DNA from: Cucumis sativus
Lineage: Eukaryota; Streptophyta; Magnoliopsida; Cucurbitales; Cucurbitaceae
Assembly (NCBI RefSeq): GCF_000004075.3
Contig: NC_026656.2
Span: 19,044,607 to 19,108,606, forward strand
Reading direction: 5' to 3'
Length of the DNA: 64,000 nucleotides
A model generated the notes under the pieces. The model searched no databases. It had not been told where the DNA came from and saw nothing but the letters and a program-made list of their open reading frames with translations. Shown here one piece after another: positions 28,612 through 40,756 of the stretch. The stretch's first letter is position 1. Every line of letters starts with the position of its first letter. The position numbers were made by a program, and so were the translations under genes.

Positions 28612-30061
28612 CTTAATTTTAGTTGATTTGAATATATTCGCTTTTAAATTATATACATTGAAGTTCATATATATATATATATATATTTCAATAGTCTATT
28701 TACTCATCTTTTTCGTCCTTTAATTTTGAAGGTATACTTAATTTTAGTTCATTTGAATTCATACATTTTAAATTTATATTTATTGAAGTTCATATATAAC
28801 TTTTCAAGGATTTTTTTTTAAAATAATGTAAAATTTGAAACATATTTCAAAAATAGGATAGATGAAAAACTATTTTAAAAAATAGGTGTTTTGAGGTGAA
28901 GTCGTGTACGGGTACACGACTTCCATGCAGTGGACCCCACATACTCTATTTTTTCATTATTTTTATATTTATACTACAATGGGCCTCACATTTTTTAATT
29001 TTTTCATTATTTATATACGTGGGTCCCACACACTTCACTTTTCTCATTATTTATATATACATACTCACATATAAATATAATATATATATTATACATTCAA
29101 ATTCTAAAAATATCTTTCTTTATTAAATTAATTTTTTTTATTTTTTCTTTATATATATTTAAATATCACAATCTTCAATCTTCAATTTTTCTTATTAAAT
29201 TCATTTTTCTAATTTAATTTAATTCTTTCTTAATCAAAATTATACATATATTTTTTTCCAATTTTCAATTTTTTTAGAAAAATCTCATATATTAACCAAA
29301 CATGTTATTAAAAATATATTAAACAAATTAAAAGAGTAATAATAATTTGAATGTTACAAACAAACAAATTAAAACATATTAACAAAACATGTTATTATTA
29401 TTATTACTCTTTTAATTTGTTTAATATATTTTTAATAACATGTTTTGTTAATATATGAGATTTTTTTAAAAAAATTGAAAATTGGAAAAAAAATATATGT
29501 ATAATTTTGATTAAGAAAGAATTAAATTAAATTAGAAAAATGAATTTAATAAGAAAAATTGAAGATTGAAGATTGTGATATTTAAATATAATAAAGAAAA
29601 AATAAAAAAAAATTAATTTAATAAAGAAAGATATTTTAGAATTTGAATGTATAATATATATATTATATTTATATGTGAGTATGTATATATAAATAATGAG
29701 AAAAAGTGAAGTGTGTGGGACCCACGTATATAAATAGTGAGAAAATTAAAAAATGTGGAGTCCAATATAAAAATAAGGAAAAAATAGAGTATGTGGGGTC
29801 CACTGCATGGAAGTCGTGTACCCCGTACACGACTTCACCTCAAAACACCTATTTTTGAAAATAGTTTTGCATCTACCCTATTTTTGAAATATGTTTCAAA
29901 TTTTACATTATTTTTAAAAAAAATCCACTTTTCAATCGTCTACTTGCTTTTTACAATCATTTTCATTCCATTTTGAAAATAAGCTTAATTTGAGCTCATT
30001 TAAATTCATGTAATTTTAATTTCTATTTATTGAAGTCTATATATATATATTTCAATATCTA
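28612..30061. repeat. Three tandem AT-rich units, the second split by the foldback element
   Basis: Three related units of roughly 115-125 bp follow one another. Each starts with CTTAATTT, has TTTGAAT/TTTAAAT in the middle and runs through ATTGAAGTTCATATATA/ATTGAAGTCTATATATA to a TTTCAAT end. Unit 1 starts near 28612, unit 2 near 28736, and unit 3 near 29981. The 1.1-kb foldback element sits inside unit 2. Units 1 and 3 therefore show what the empty site looked like. Confidence 0.7.
28808..29926. mobile_element. Non-autonomous foldback element with about 540-bp terminal inverted repeats (Mutator-like candidate)
   Basis: The two halves are nearly perfect reverse complements: arm 1 is about 28808-29350 and arm 2 about 29393-29926, with a spacer of about 40 bases. 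Ends read GGATTTTTTTT... and ...AAAAAAAATCC. The element is flanked by an exact 9-bp duplication, ACTTTTCAA, at 28799-28807 and 29927-29935. Long terminal inverted repeats with a 9-bp target duplication are the known signature of Mutator-superfamily elements. There is no transposase frame, so it would depend on an autonomous relative. Each arm carries a palindrome, GTCGTGTACGGGTACACGAC near 28899 and its partner near 29813, also found in the 5.0-5.4-kb fragment. The strong arm identity suggests a recent insertion or recent arm homogenisation. Confidence 0.85.
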
Positions 30062-33000
30062 GGATTATTTTCATTATCTATTTTCAAAATTTTAGATTTC
30101 TTTTAACATGAATCTGTGACTATATGTTTAGAGATTTAGTGAATGAAGTGTCACGTTAAAATCGAAATAAATTAGATAGAAGTTTGAAAATAAAGAAATT
30201 ACCAAAATGGTTTTCTTTTGATTGATTATCTCTAAACCATGGAGTGGTTACAATAACACCTAAAAGAAAAAAAAGTTGAGCAATTAAGTTGGGAGCATTC
30301 AAGTTATACAAATTAATTGAACGTTTTAATAAAAATTTTATTTGAACGTCGAATTTTTCTTAAAAATTAGACAATAACATTTTAAACTTTGATTTTAATG
30401 TATAATATTTAATGAATTAATTAAGTGTAAGCTTTCTAACTTTTATTTTACGTGATCTTTTGAAAAGATCCTTAATTTGAAAGTGGGTGAGGAATAATAA
30501 TGGATATCTTGTCTCGTAGGTGGATTTTTTCATGGATTTCCTTATCATAATAAAGAAATTAACACAACACATTCATGCTGTATTAAATTATATTTTTAAT
30601 CTTAACCCACATTAAAAATATATATATTAATAACATCCTATCAATCCATTGTTTTGTAACAAAAGTTATCTATAAAACTAACCAAATATCACATACACAT
30701 TTTTATTAATATTTGCTATATTTATAAATATTGTAAAATAAATCTTTACGAACATGTGTATATCAATTAGTTCGTATTATTTATATTTAGTGAACATATA
30801 TAAAACATATATGCTATACTAAAAACTAATTTACAAATATTACAAGAGAGTTGATTTTTTGTTTAAAAAAGCTTTACTATCCAACATAAACGTAATAGAG
30901 ATTTAATTTTGAACAAGATTTTGATGGAAGGATAGTGAGGTGTTAATTTCTTTATATTATTTCTCAAACAATAATAATCGATTTATGTAATTAATTAAAA
31001 AGTCTGTTTGCTAAATTTCTTTTCGAAAATTTAATTAAAGGTGTGGAGTTGAAAATGTTTATTATGCAACAAATATGCATGCTTCATGTTGAGTTGAATC
31101 GTTGTTCAATTTAGTACACCAACAACTATAATTTTTTAAAAAACTTTTTAGATTTTAATATGCTTGTAGTGTTCGATTTATTTGTTTACGATACATACTT
31201 TCTTTATAAATATGATTCGATTTTTACATATTTGATTAAGTTGTGAATTTCTTAAATAAAAGGAAAAAGGAAAAACAAAAAAGAAAGAAAAAAACTTCAA
31301 TTTGTAAGAAAATATGTGTTTTCTTATAAACTTTGTTGTCCCAATTTTGTTAGCCTTTGTGAAATTATATAGACATAGTAATAAACTTGTCTTGAAAAAA
31401 ATTGACAACCTTTTACAACCTTTTCTAAAAAGGTTACTTTTTTTTTCTTTTACAAAAAATTCAATCTCCCACTTTTTTGTTTTTGATATGAAATATTTTT
31501 ACGTTTATTTTCTTTATTTCGCTTTTGAGAAGAAAAAAGAGGTTGAAAGATAATAGAATATAATGATTATACAATTTCATTTTTATTTAAAAAAATATAT
31601 AGAATGGCATGACCTAACCATCACCTCATAACAATACTATGAATTTTGTTTTATTTTACAACAGAGGTAAAAAAAGCCTTAATATAAACCTAAATCTATC
31701 CTTATAAATATATATTTAGAATCGTTAAAGAGAAAGAGACATGTCAATTATCGTATTAAGAAATGTTTATTTTGAACCGAAATAAAACTTCAACATTTTT
31801 AAATGGTTTTATAATAATGTTTATTTTGTAATCAATCAATTTTCAACTCTTCATTCAATTTTAAGATTATCTTCAACTCTTCATTCAATTTTAAGATTAT
31901 CCCTTTAACATATTTCCTTGAAACTTAATTTCATTCTTATAATACTAAAAAAGTATTTTAAGATTTATTTTTTTTAGGTTAATTAACCATGTGAAAAGAA
32001 AACAATAAAATAAAACGTGAAAGTTCACTTGTCTCCCCCTCTTTTGTGAGTATAATATTCATAAAATTTGATGAACAAGATCTTGTACTCAAAATGTTAA
32101 TAGAGTTTAGTTAAATGATCAATGTTATATAGTTTTTCATTATTGACCGTTAATTTTTACTTTAAAAGGAGAGATAGAGATAGAGAAAAAGTAAGATCAT
32201 GGGATGGTAATAATGATTAAAAATTGAAAGTAAAATATAATTTAATTTGCAATAATAATTATGTTTTAATTATAAGAGAATATCACAGACATTGGCATTG
32301 ATTAATTAAATTTGCATGCTGATTTCTACATTTTAGGGAACAAAATCAATAACCATATCGAATGCTAATAGATATAATTTCTTTTCATCTTCTCCAAACC
32401 CCTTTAATTTATATGTTTAACATTTGGGTGACAATATATTCTACTTTTTTTTTTCTCTTCTCTCTCCCAATCACATTTCTGCTCCCTACATTTACCTTTA
32501 TTTTTACCTGCAAGGAAAATAGATCATGATATAATATTCAACAAATTAAATTAAATTAAAACACTTCTCAATTATAACACAATGAATCCATGTTTATTAA
32601 TTATAGAATATGAAATTTTATTATATTCATAAATTTGAGAGTGTTTCATCGAATACAGTTTAGTTGGTATTAAACTGTATGGTAAGAAAAGGAAAGAAAT
32701 TGGTTGGGTGTAGCTATAAAATTATCAATATTGCAAAAAAGAAAAAGACTTAGTTACAACTATATCCTCATTTCAACAGTAAAAAAATTGAACCTACAAA
32801 CTTTTATTTATATATATATATATATATTGGATACTCAAACTTACATAATTATATGAAGGATAAGAATTGTATAAGTTTGAAGGTTTAAAAACTTGAGGGT
32901 ACAATTACAACTATCACCGTATTTGAAACTCATAATTCAATTTTAAAAAATAAATTAAAGGAAAAATTCTAAATTAAAAAACTAACGACAAAATTAAAAT

Positions 33001-35379
33001 CAAATTCAAAACTAGAGTCGTACAAAAAAGAATATTTTATAGTTAAGGGATGAAAAAGATATCTCCTCTAAATTTTAATTTTCATAATTTGGTTGTATAA
33101 GTGTGATTAAGTAGTTGTGTGTTCCCAATTCACAAACAATGTAAAGGGTTAACTAAGTGTGTAGAAGAAATATTAATGGGAAAAGGGGGCTTAACGAAGT
33201 TGGCCCTTAAAATTTAGTGCAAAATAGTATTGGCAAAGTGGTCCAGTATAAATATAAGCCGATCGAGTCAGCAAGCATTGGGCTAGGTTTCATTGGCCGA
33301 CAAATTTAAGGGCAGATGGTCCTAAAAAAGAAAGGTTACTAAAAAATGTGGAACAACATGTTTAAAACTTATATGGGTTAGACCTAAATGAGTGACCACA
33401 TTATCATTTTTGGTCTCTCTTTATATGGGTTGGAATAATATGTTAATATATATTATACATACAAACTTTATTTTATTTTACTTATAGTGCTTGAATAATA
33501 ATTTTCTATACATAAAAAAATACTTTTAAACATCTAAAATAGTCAATTCAATCGTACAATTTTTATGTGATAATTAATATTTTCAATCGTACAATTTTTA
33601 TGTGATAATTAATATTTTTATTCGTCAAATTTTTTAACCGTGTGCGAAATAATTAACATCTACTAGCTAGTAAAATGACTTACATTTTTATTAGAAAATT
33701 CATCAGCAACAATTTTAATCTTCATGACATGTGTGAACTGTAAAAGTTATGAGTGTTAAAAAAATTCGATCATCAGAAAAAATCAACCAACTCAATCTAA
33801 TTGATCATGTGATTTGGCTCGATTGTGTTCAAATAAATTAAAATAATGTGAATTGGATTGGTCCATGAATTTCTCTTAAGTAACCAAAACCGACCCAACT
33901 TAAAAAAATATCTTTTTATTTACCATACAAATATATAGCTCAATTAATTTCGGTATTTTTTTAAAATAATTTATCCTTTCTCTTAAAAATAATTTTTTTT
34001 AACACTCTCAAAATATACGAAAATAATTAAATCAAATTTATACGTGTATATATATATATAATATGAGTAACCTAAATTAACACAGTGCACTCAAAAACGT
34101 TTTATGTTTAAGTCCGATTTTAAAAATTCTTTAATCTAATTCAATCCAATTCAGGAATATCCCTAATCAAAACATAAATATCCATTTCTTTTTTCTTAGA
34201 AAAATTGGACTAATGGTGGGTGATACATCATTGCAGCTGATATTTATTTTCTACTCATCTTTTTGACTGCAAAAAAAAAATTGTCATGAAAGATTACAGC
34301 ATTAAGAAAATATCTCAAAAGTGTATTATCTAAACCTAAACCAACCAATTAAGTTTACTTGTTGTCTTATGATTTTGACCTTTTTGATTTTTGAACTAAT
34401 TAAATAAATTAAAACATTATATTAATTAAGCTCACAAACCACTATGGTCTAATCACTTAAAATTGAAGCATTACAAAACAAAATTTTGGGTAGCTAGCTT
34501 TTGTGTTGTGGGATTTGCCTCTTGTCACAATCATCTTTGTATAGTGGAAGAAAAACAAAAGGCTTTGTCTAACCAACCCAAGTGTGGCAACTATATATCT
34601 CTGCAATTAATCCAACCCATAATTGACTAAAAAAATTATGGTTTTTCTTTTCCTTTGAGATAATAGAATAATTATGATTTTATGTATTGAGTTTTGTATA
34701 AGTTTTAGGAAAAAAGAAAGATTTAATTGGTGGTTCTACTAATATTCTACTCTCTAAAGTAGTATTTGGACAAGTCACAAGATTAATTAGGGTCATGTTA
34801 TTAAATTATTTTTTAATAAATATTAATTAATTAACATCACGAAGTTAAATCCATACACTAGGAATATATTTATAAAATTTTGGCTTAAAAATAAATACTA
34901 TACTTTCAAGCTTAGGTTGATTTTGATAATTGTGCTTGCAACTTAAGTTCATTTGATGTATTTGTTTTTTTTAAATGCATATCAATTTTAGTCTCTTAAA
35001 GATAAAATAGAATTAATGAAGGGGACAGCCAAAATGGTAACTATGATAGCTATTTAAAAGTGTATATATATTAAAATAGACATTTTGAAAATGTAAAAAC
35101 TAAAATTAAAAAAGCAATTGAAAGTAGTTGGGATGAAAATTAAATATAAATATGTTTGAAACTAAATTAAATACATTTTTTTTCTTTTGCACTTATAAGC
35201 ATTTATTTAAATAATTATAAGTAAGACATAAAACCATTAAACATATATTCTAAATTTGTAATTAATTAATTTAGTTTTTCACGTAGATCAATATTCCACG
35301 TTCATGGGAGTGATCAACAAAAAACCCAATTCTCCAAATTAAATTCACATCATTACTCAAGAAGAAATTAAAAGAAGAG
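30062..35379. other. Gene-free AT-rich region
   Basis: About 5.3 kb without a supported gene. Two short exact or near-exact tandem duplications are visible: about 30 bases at 31851-31902, around TCAACTCTTCATTCAATTTT, and about 35 bases at 33548-33617, around CAATCGTACAATTTTTATGT. A (TA)n tract lies near 32812-32827. Open frames here are short and have no domain match. Confidence 0.5.
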
Positions 35380-36358
35380 TGTTCGCACGAGATTTCCGGA
35401 GAAATTTAATTCGTGGACTTGAACTTGGAGTTGATGTTGTATTTTTGTTGATTTGATGCGATGCGGTTCAATCTCTAGAATTTGATCCTCTGATTCTCTC
35501 TCAACTGTATGTCTACGCTTGATTTGGAGGAAGCGGAGCACGTGATGTTCTTGGAAGTTTGTTGAACGTCTACACTTGATTTGGAGAAGCGGAGCACGTG
35601 ATGTTCTTGAAGTTTGTTGAACGTCTACGCTTGATTTGGAGAAGCGGAGCACGTGATGTTCTTGAAGTTTGTTGAACGTCTACGCTTGATTTGGAGAAGC
35701 GGAGCACGTGATGTTCTTGAAGTTGTTGAACGTCTACGCTTAATTTGGAGAAGCGGAGCACGTGATGTTCTTCAAGTTGGTTGAATGCTTATGCTTGATT
35801 TGAGGAAGCGGAGCACGTGATGTTCTTGAAGTTGGAGTCTTGGAAGAAAGTTTGTATCTTCAAAACAGCTTCAATCTTCGAGGGTGGTCAACTTCAGAAG
35901 TTAGGGAGTCTTCTAGCTTTTGGAAGAATTCTCTCTGGATCTTCTAGAGTCAAAATTTTCCAACCTCTACAAATGAGGAGAATTCTCTCTATTTATAGAG
36001 TTCACTGGTGGGCTTTATGGGTTTGAACCTGGTTGGTCCATGGACCAGACCCATGGGCTCAACCATATGGACTTAGGTTATATTTAGTCTTTGGGCTCAA
36101 TTAAGCTTATTTTTTGGCTTAATTGAACTTAGTCCAAGTAAATAATATTTAATTGAACTAAAATGATTAACTTAATCCAACGATTAATATGAAAACATGT
36201 GGCATTCTTAGAATGACCAATTTATTTATTTTAACTCTTTAATTTGGAGCATGTGTCAATTTTAATTAGTCCCCAAATTTAATCATTTGTACTTTTCATC
36301 ATTAACTTAATAAATGATGTGGCAACTTGTGATTGGTCTCAAAATTTCTTATTCAACA
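35380..36358 (-). repeat. 3' LTR of the Tat element
   Basis: 979 bp, bounded by TG and CA, and nearly identical to 48116-49088. It carries a TATA-like box at 35990-35997 (TATAAATA on the minus strand) and the 55-bp G-box repeats. By eye, it differs from the other LTR at about a dozen places, mainly one-base indels. Confidence 0.95.
35511..35830. repeat. 55-bp tandem repeat in the 3' LTR, six G-boxes
   Basis: Six units with period about 55 bp, each containing AAGCGGAGCACGTGATGTTC. The palindromic G-box CACGTG starts at 35539, 35595, 35650, 35705, 35759 and 35814. Open frames over this repeat on the minus strand arise from the repetition only. Confidence 0.93.
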
Positions 36359-36362
36359 AATG

Positions 36363-36372
36363 CCCCCTTTTC
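36363..36372 (-). promoter_or_regulatory. Polypurine tract for plus-strand priming
   Basis: On the element's strand this reads GAAAAGGGGG, four bases before the start of the 3' LTR. This is the expected place and composition of the primer for second-strand synthesis, and it independently confirms the minus orientation. Confidence 0.85.
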
Positions 36373-36859
36373 GAGATTTATGCACGTATATGGGTGAATG
36401 AATCTCGGAAAAAATAAATTTGAAGTCAAAGTACGAGCCTTTTTGTTTTTACTCAATTCAACCTATCAAATTAATCAAACTATGAATTTAGTATGTGAGT
36501 TTGATTTAAACTTAAAATAAGGGTTGGAATATGGCCAAACCTTAAAAAAAATTCAAAGTTTTATTTCCCACTTAATTTTATTTGAGGGAAAAAAAAAAAT
36601 TAATATGATGATTTTTTTTTTTAAAGTAAAATTTGGAATATAACCAAAATTTTAATTTTGAAATAAGGATAAGGTTTCTACCGTACCTTAATTTATCTTG
36701 GGGATGCATAAGAATTTGGAATGACCAATTTTAATTTGAGATAAAAAAAATCAGGTCCTCAATCTTAGGTAAAGTTGGATTTATGGCTCCGATTTAAATT
36801 CATGATAAAAAGGAGGTCATATATGCAAGTTAATTTAACTTGAATTTTGAAATTGAGAA

Positions 36860-36861
<2 letters not shown>

Positions 36862-36905
<44 letters not shown>

Positions 36906-36907
36906 TT
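36862..36907. repeat. (AT)n microsatellite
   Basis: A long alternating AT run inside the 3' non-coding part of the retroelement. Confidence 0.85.
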
Positions 36908-37354
36908 AAAAATGTTGAAATTTTTAAATATTTTAAATATCTCAATAAAAGTTAAACTTGAGATTTATCCAAAAAAAGAAATAATTTAAAATAAAATAAG
37001 ATAATTGGATTATCTTTTCTTTATATATATATATTTTTTTAAAAATCATTCCTATTCCTTTTAGGAATTGGATTTGTTTTTTTTAAAAAAATAATTAAAT
37101 ATCATTCCTAATCCTTTTAGGAATTGGATTTGTTGGGCTTATAAATAGACTCATACCCTACTCACTTATACCTCATCCAACGCTTATTCCTCATCAAATC
37201 AGCAGAAAGGTATAGAAAACTTTTCTTCTCCCTTTCTCTTTTTTTTTTCTCTTTTTTTTTTTGTGTTGTGTGTGTGTTTTTTTTTTTTTTCTGTTTTGTT
37301 TTGTTTTTTTTGTTTATGTATTTTTGTTTTTGTTTTTGTTTTTTTTTTTTTGCA

Positions 37355-38247
37355 GGAATGACTTTGTCGAGCTTCTTCTAGGGACGATCGGGCTTCTGCC
37401 GTCAGATCTATCGCCCTAGTAGGAGAGATCGACTTTGTCATCGTCGGGCTTCGATCTTCGTTTGCAGAAATGACTTTGTTGAGCTTCTTCTTGGGACGAT
37501 CGGGCTTTTGCCGTCAGATCTATTGCCCTAGTTGGAGAGATCGACTCTGTCATCGTCGGGCTTCAATCTTCGTTTGCAGAAATGACTTTGTTGAGCTTCT
37601 TCTAGGGACGATCGGGCTTTTGCCGTCAGATCTATCGCCCTAGTAGGAGAGATCGACTTTGTCATCGTCGGGCTTCGATCTTCGTTTGCAGAAATGACTT
37701 TGTTGAGCTTCTTCTAGGGACGATCGGGCTTTTGCCGTCAGATCTATCGCCCTAGTTGGAGAGATCGACTCTGTCATCGTCGGGCTTCAATCTTCGTTTG
37801 CAGAAATGACTTTGTTGAGCTTCTTCTAGGGACGATCGGGCTTTTGCCGTCAGATCTATCGCCCTAGTAGGAGAGATCGACTCTGTCATCGTCGGGCTTC
37901 AATCTTCGTTTGCAGAAATGACTTTGTTGAGCTTCTTCTAGGGACGATCGGGCTTTTGCCGTCAGATCTATCGCCCTAGTAGGAGAGATCGACTCTGTCA
38001 TCGTCGGGCTTCAATCTCCGTTTGCATAAATGACTTTGTTGAGCTTCTTCTAGGGACGATCGGGTTTTTGCCGTCAGATCTATCGCCCTAGTAGGAGAGA
38101 TCGACTCTGTCATCGTCGGGCTTCGATCTTCGTTTGCAGAAATGACTTTGTTGAGCTTCTTCTAGGGACGATCGGGCTTTTGCCGTCAGATCTATCGCCC
38201 TAGTAGGAGAGATCGACTCTGTCATCGTCGGGCTTCGATCTTCGTTA
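37355..38247. repeat. Eight tandem copies of a 112-bp unit
   Basis: The ATG within GCAGAAATGACTTTGTTGAG recurs at 37358, 37470, 37582, 37694, 37806, 37918, 38030 and 38142, an exact spacing of 112 bases each time. The units are very similar and differ by scattered substitutions such as CTTT/CTCT in GATCGACTCTGTCATCGTCG. The array lies in the 3' non-coding region of the Tat element and is preceded by poly-T runs at about 37240-37350. 112 is not a multiple of three, so it is not coding. Confidence 0.95.
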
Positions 38248-38263
38248 TCACCAATTGAGCTTC

Positions 38264-38506
38264 TTCATTTTTTTTTTCTTCTTCTTCTTATTCTTCTTTC
38301 TTTTGTTTTTTCTTCTTTGCTTCTTTCTTTTTTGTTTCTTCTTCTTCTTCTTTTTTTTTTTTTGTTTTCTTTCTTGTTTTTGTTTTTTTCTTTTTCTTTT
38401 TTCTTTTTTTTGCTTTTTTTTTTTCTTTCTTCTTCCTTCTTTCTTCTTCATCATTTTCTTCTTTCTTCTTCTTGCTTCTCCTTTTTTTTCTTTCTTTCTT
38501 GGTTGT
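38264..38506. repeat. Polypyrimidine tract
   Basis: About 240 bases made almost only of T and C, with rare G and A. On the element's strand it is a homopurine GAA/AAG-rich tract. It gives rise to spurious lysine- or phenylalanine-rich frames on the two strands. Confidence 0.9.
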
Positions 38507-38515
38507 GGTACTAGG

Positions 38516-39800
38516 GAGAAGATGAAGATGAATCATCTAGCTTGCGACACCTTAGAGCTGATGAAAATGAATTCCATCGGCCGGGTTGCGACACCTGTTA
38601 GATGATAAAGATGAATACTCTCAGCTACGACATATAGGAGAAGATGAAGATGAATCCTCTCGGCTATGACATATGGGAGGAGATGAAGATGAATTCTCTT
38701 CAGTTGCAGCACTTGGAAGAAGACGAAGATGAATCCTCTCAGCTATGACATATGAGAGAAGATGAAGATGAATCCTCTCGGCTATGACATATGAAAGGAG
38801 ATGAATCCTCTCGACTATGACATATGGGAGGAGATGAAGATGAATCCTATTCAATTGCAGCACCTGGGAGAAGATGAAGATAAATCCTCTCGGCTATGAC
38901 ATATGGGAGAAGATGAAGATGAATCCTCTCGGCTATGACATATGAGAGAAGATGAATCATTTTCGATTGCAGCACCTGGGAGAAGATGAAGATGAATCTT
39001 CTCAGCTATGACATATAAGAGAAGATGAAGATGAATCCTCTTTGATTGTAGCACCTAGAAGAAGATGAAGGTGAATCCTTCCGGCTACGACATATGAAAG
39101 AAGATGAAGATGAATTCTCTTTGGTTGCAACTCCTAAAAGAAGATGAAGATGAATCTTCTTTGGTTGCGACACCTGAAAGAAGATGAAGGTGAATCTTCT
39201 CGGTTGCGACTCTTAGGAGAAGATGAAGATGAATCTTCTCAGTTGCAATTCCAATGAGAAGATGAAGATGAATCTTCTCAGTTGCAATTCCAATGAGAAG
39301 ATGAAGATGAATCCTCTCGGTTGTAGCACCTAGAAGAAGATGAAGGTGAATCCTTCCGGCTACGTCATATGAAAGAAGATGAAGATGAATCCTCTTTGGT
39401 TGCAGCACCTGGAAAGATAAAGATGAATCTTCTTTGGTTGCGACACCTGGAAGAAGATGAAGGTGAATCTTCTCAGTTGCAATTCTTAGGAGAAGATGAA
39501 GATGAATCCTCTCGGTTGCAACACATAGGAGAAGACAAAGATGAATCCTCTCACTTGCGACACCTTAGAGCAGATGAAGATGAATCATCTTCGGTTGTTA
39601 CACCAGAGAGAAGATGAAAATGAATCTTCTTGATTGCGACTCCTAGGTGAAGATGAAGATGAATCATCTCGGTTGTAACACATGGAGGAAGACAAAGATG
39701 AATCCTCTCACTTGCGACACCTTAGAGCAGATGAAGATGAATCATCTTCGATTGCAAAACTTAGAAGAAGATGAAGATGAATCCTCTTCGGTTGCAATAA
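38516..39800. repeat. Array of imperfect units of about 39 bp
   Basis: Around thirty degenerate copies of a unit like GATGAAGATGAATCCTCTCG followed by GCTATGACATATGGGAG or GTTGCGACACCTGGAAG. In well-aligned parts the period is 39 bases, for example from 38642 to 38681, which equals 13 codons. This keeps several frames open across neighbouring units: acidic DEDESS repeats on the plus strand and RIHLHLL repeats on the element's strand. No start or stop conservation supports a real protein. Confidence 0.9.
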
Positions 39801-40244
39801 GCTGAAGATGAAGCAGAGGTTAAAGCTTTAGTATTGCATGCATCTTCTTCAAGAGGCAGAAACGATGTTACACTGTCGTTTTCATCTTGGAGAGGCAGGC
39901 CAGAGCTGCCGATCGTCGTCCTATCAAAGTTGTACCATCGTTATCCTCTCAAAGAGTTGGAGCTGCAGCATCGATGAAGCCTTCAAACTTGAATATAAGG
40001 AATCATCAATGAAACTTTTATGCTTGAATTTGAGGGATCATTAATGATGCCTTTGAGCTTGATTTTGAGATTCTTTTTTTTTCTTTTTACATGCACTCAA
40101 CTTGTACATAGTCTTTGCACGGAGTTTGTACATCTTCAATTTATTTCATCTCATTGTTACTAAAGATGAACATCTTGAATTTAGGGATTTGCCCCCAATT
40201 TGTTATGATTCCTTAGTAGAGATGAACACCCTTTGAAGAAAAGA

Positions 40245-40756
40245 ATTAACTCACGACGTAGTTCAAGGTTTTTTTTTTTTTTTTTTTTTATAATGGTGGA
40301 CTGAACTTAAAGTTTTCTTTAAGTTGCCTACGTACCCTTTATAATGTGGGATCAAGTCATAACGTAGTTCAACTTTTTTTTGCTGGACTGGGCTTAAGGT
40401 TTTCCTTAAGCTGCCTACGTACCATTTATAATATAGGATCACGTCATAACGTAGTTCAACTTTTTTTTTTTTGCTGGACTGGGCTTAAGGTTTTCCTTAA
40501 GCTGCCTACGTACCCTTTATAATATAGGGATCAAGTCATAACGTAGTTCAACTTTTTTTTTGCTGGACTAGGCTTAAGGTGTTCCTTAAGCTGCCTACGT
40601 ACCCTTTATAACATAGGGATCAAGTCATAACGTAGTTCAACTTTTTTTTTTTTTTTTGCTGGACTGGGCTTAAGGTTTCCCTTAAGCTGCCTACGTACCC
40701 TTTATAATATAGGGATCAAGTCATAACGTAGTTCAACTTTTTTTTTTTTTTTTTGC
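40245..40756. repeat. Tandem units of about 90 bp with variable poly-T
   Basis: Five well-conserved copies plus a diverged first copy. The block AACGTAGTTCAAC recurs near 40361, 40448, 40540, 40629 and 40725. It is followed by a T run of variable length, GCTGGACTGGGCTTAAGG and GCTGCCTACGTACCC. Spacing varies from 87 to 96 bases, mostly because of the poly-T. It ends next to the integrase reading frame. Confidence 0.9.

Noticed and set aside
29260..29480. Possible microRNA precursor at the centre of the foldback
   Set aside because: The stem is far too long and perfect for a plant MIR gene. An inverted-repeat element giving siRNA is more plausible.
28896..29976. Open frames at both ends of the foldback element
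   Set aside because: They are mirror-image products of the inverted repeat and have no transposase motifs.
35368..36026. Open frames in the LTRs, repeated at 48211-48809
   Set aside because: The repeated RTSRAP-like peptides follow from the 55-bp tandem repeat. Both LTRs have them.
38248..38605. Lysine-rich and phenylalanine-rich frames
   Set aside because: They read through a polypurine/polypyrimidine tract and have no protein-like composition.
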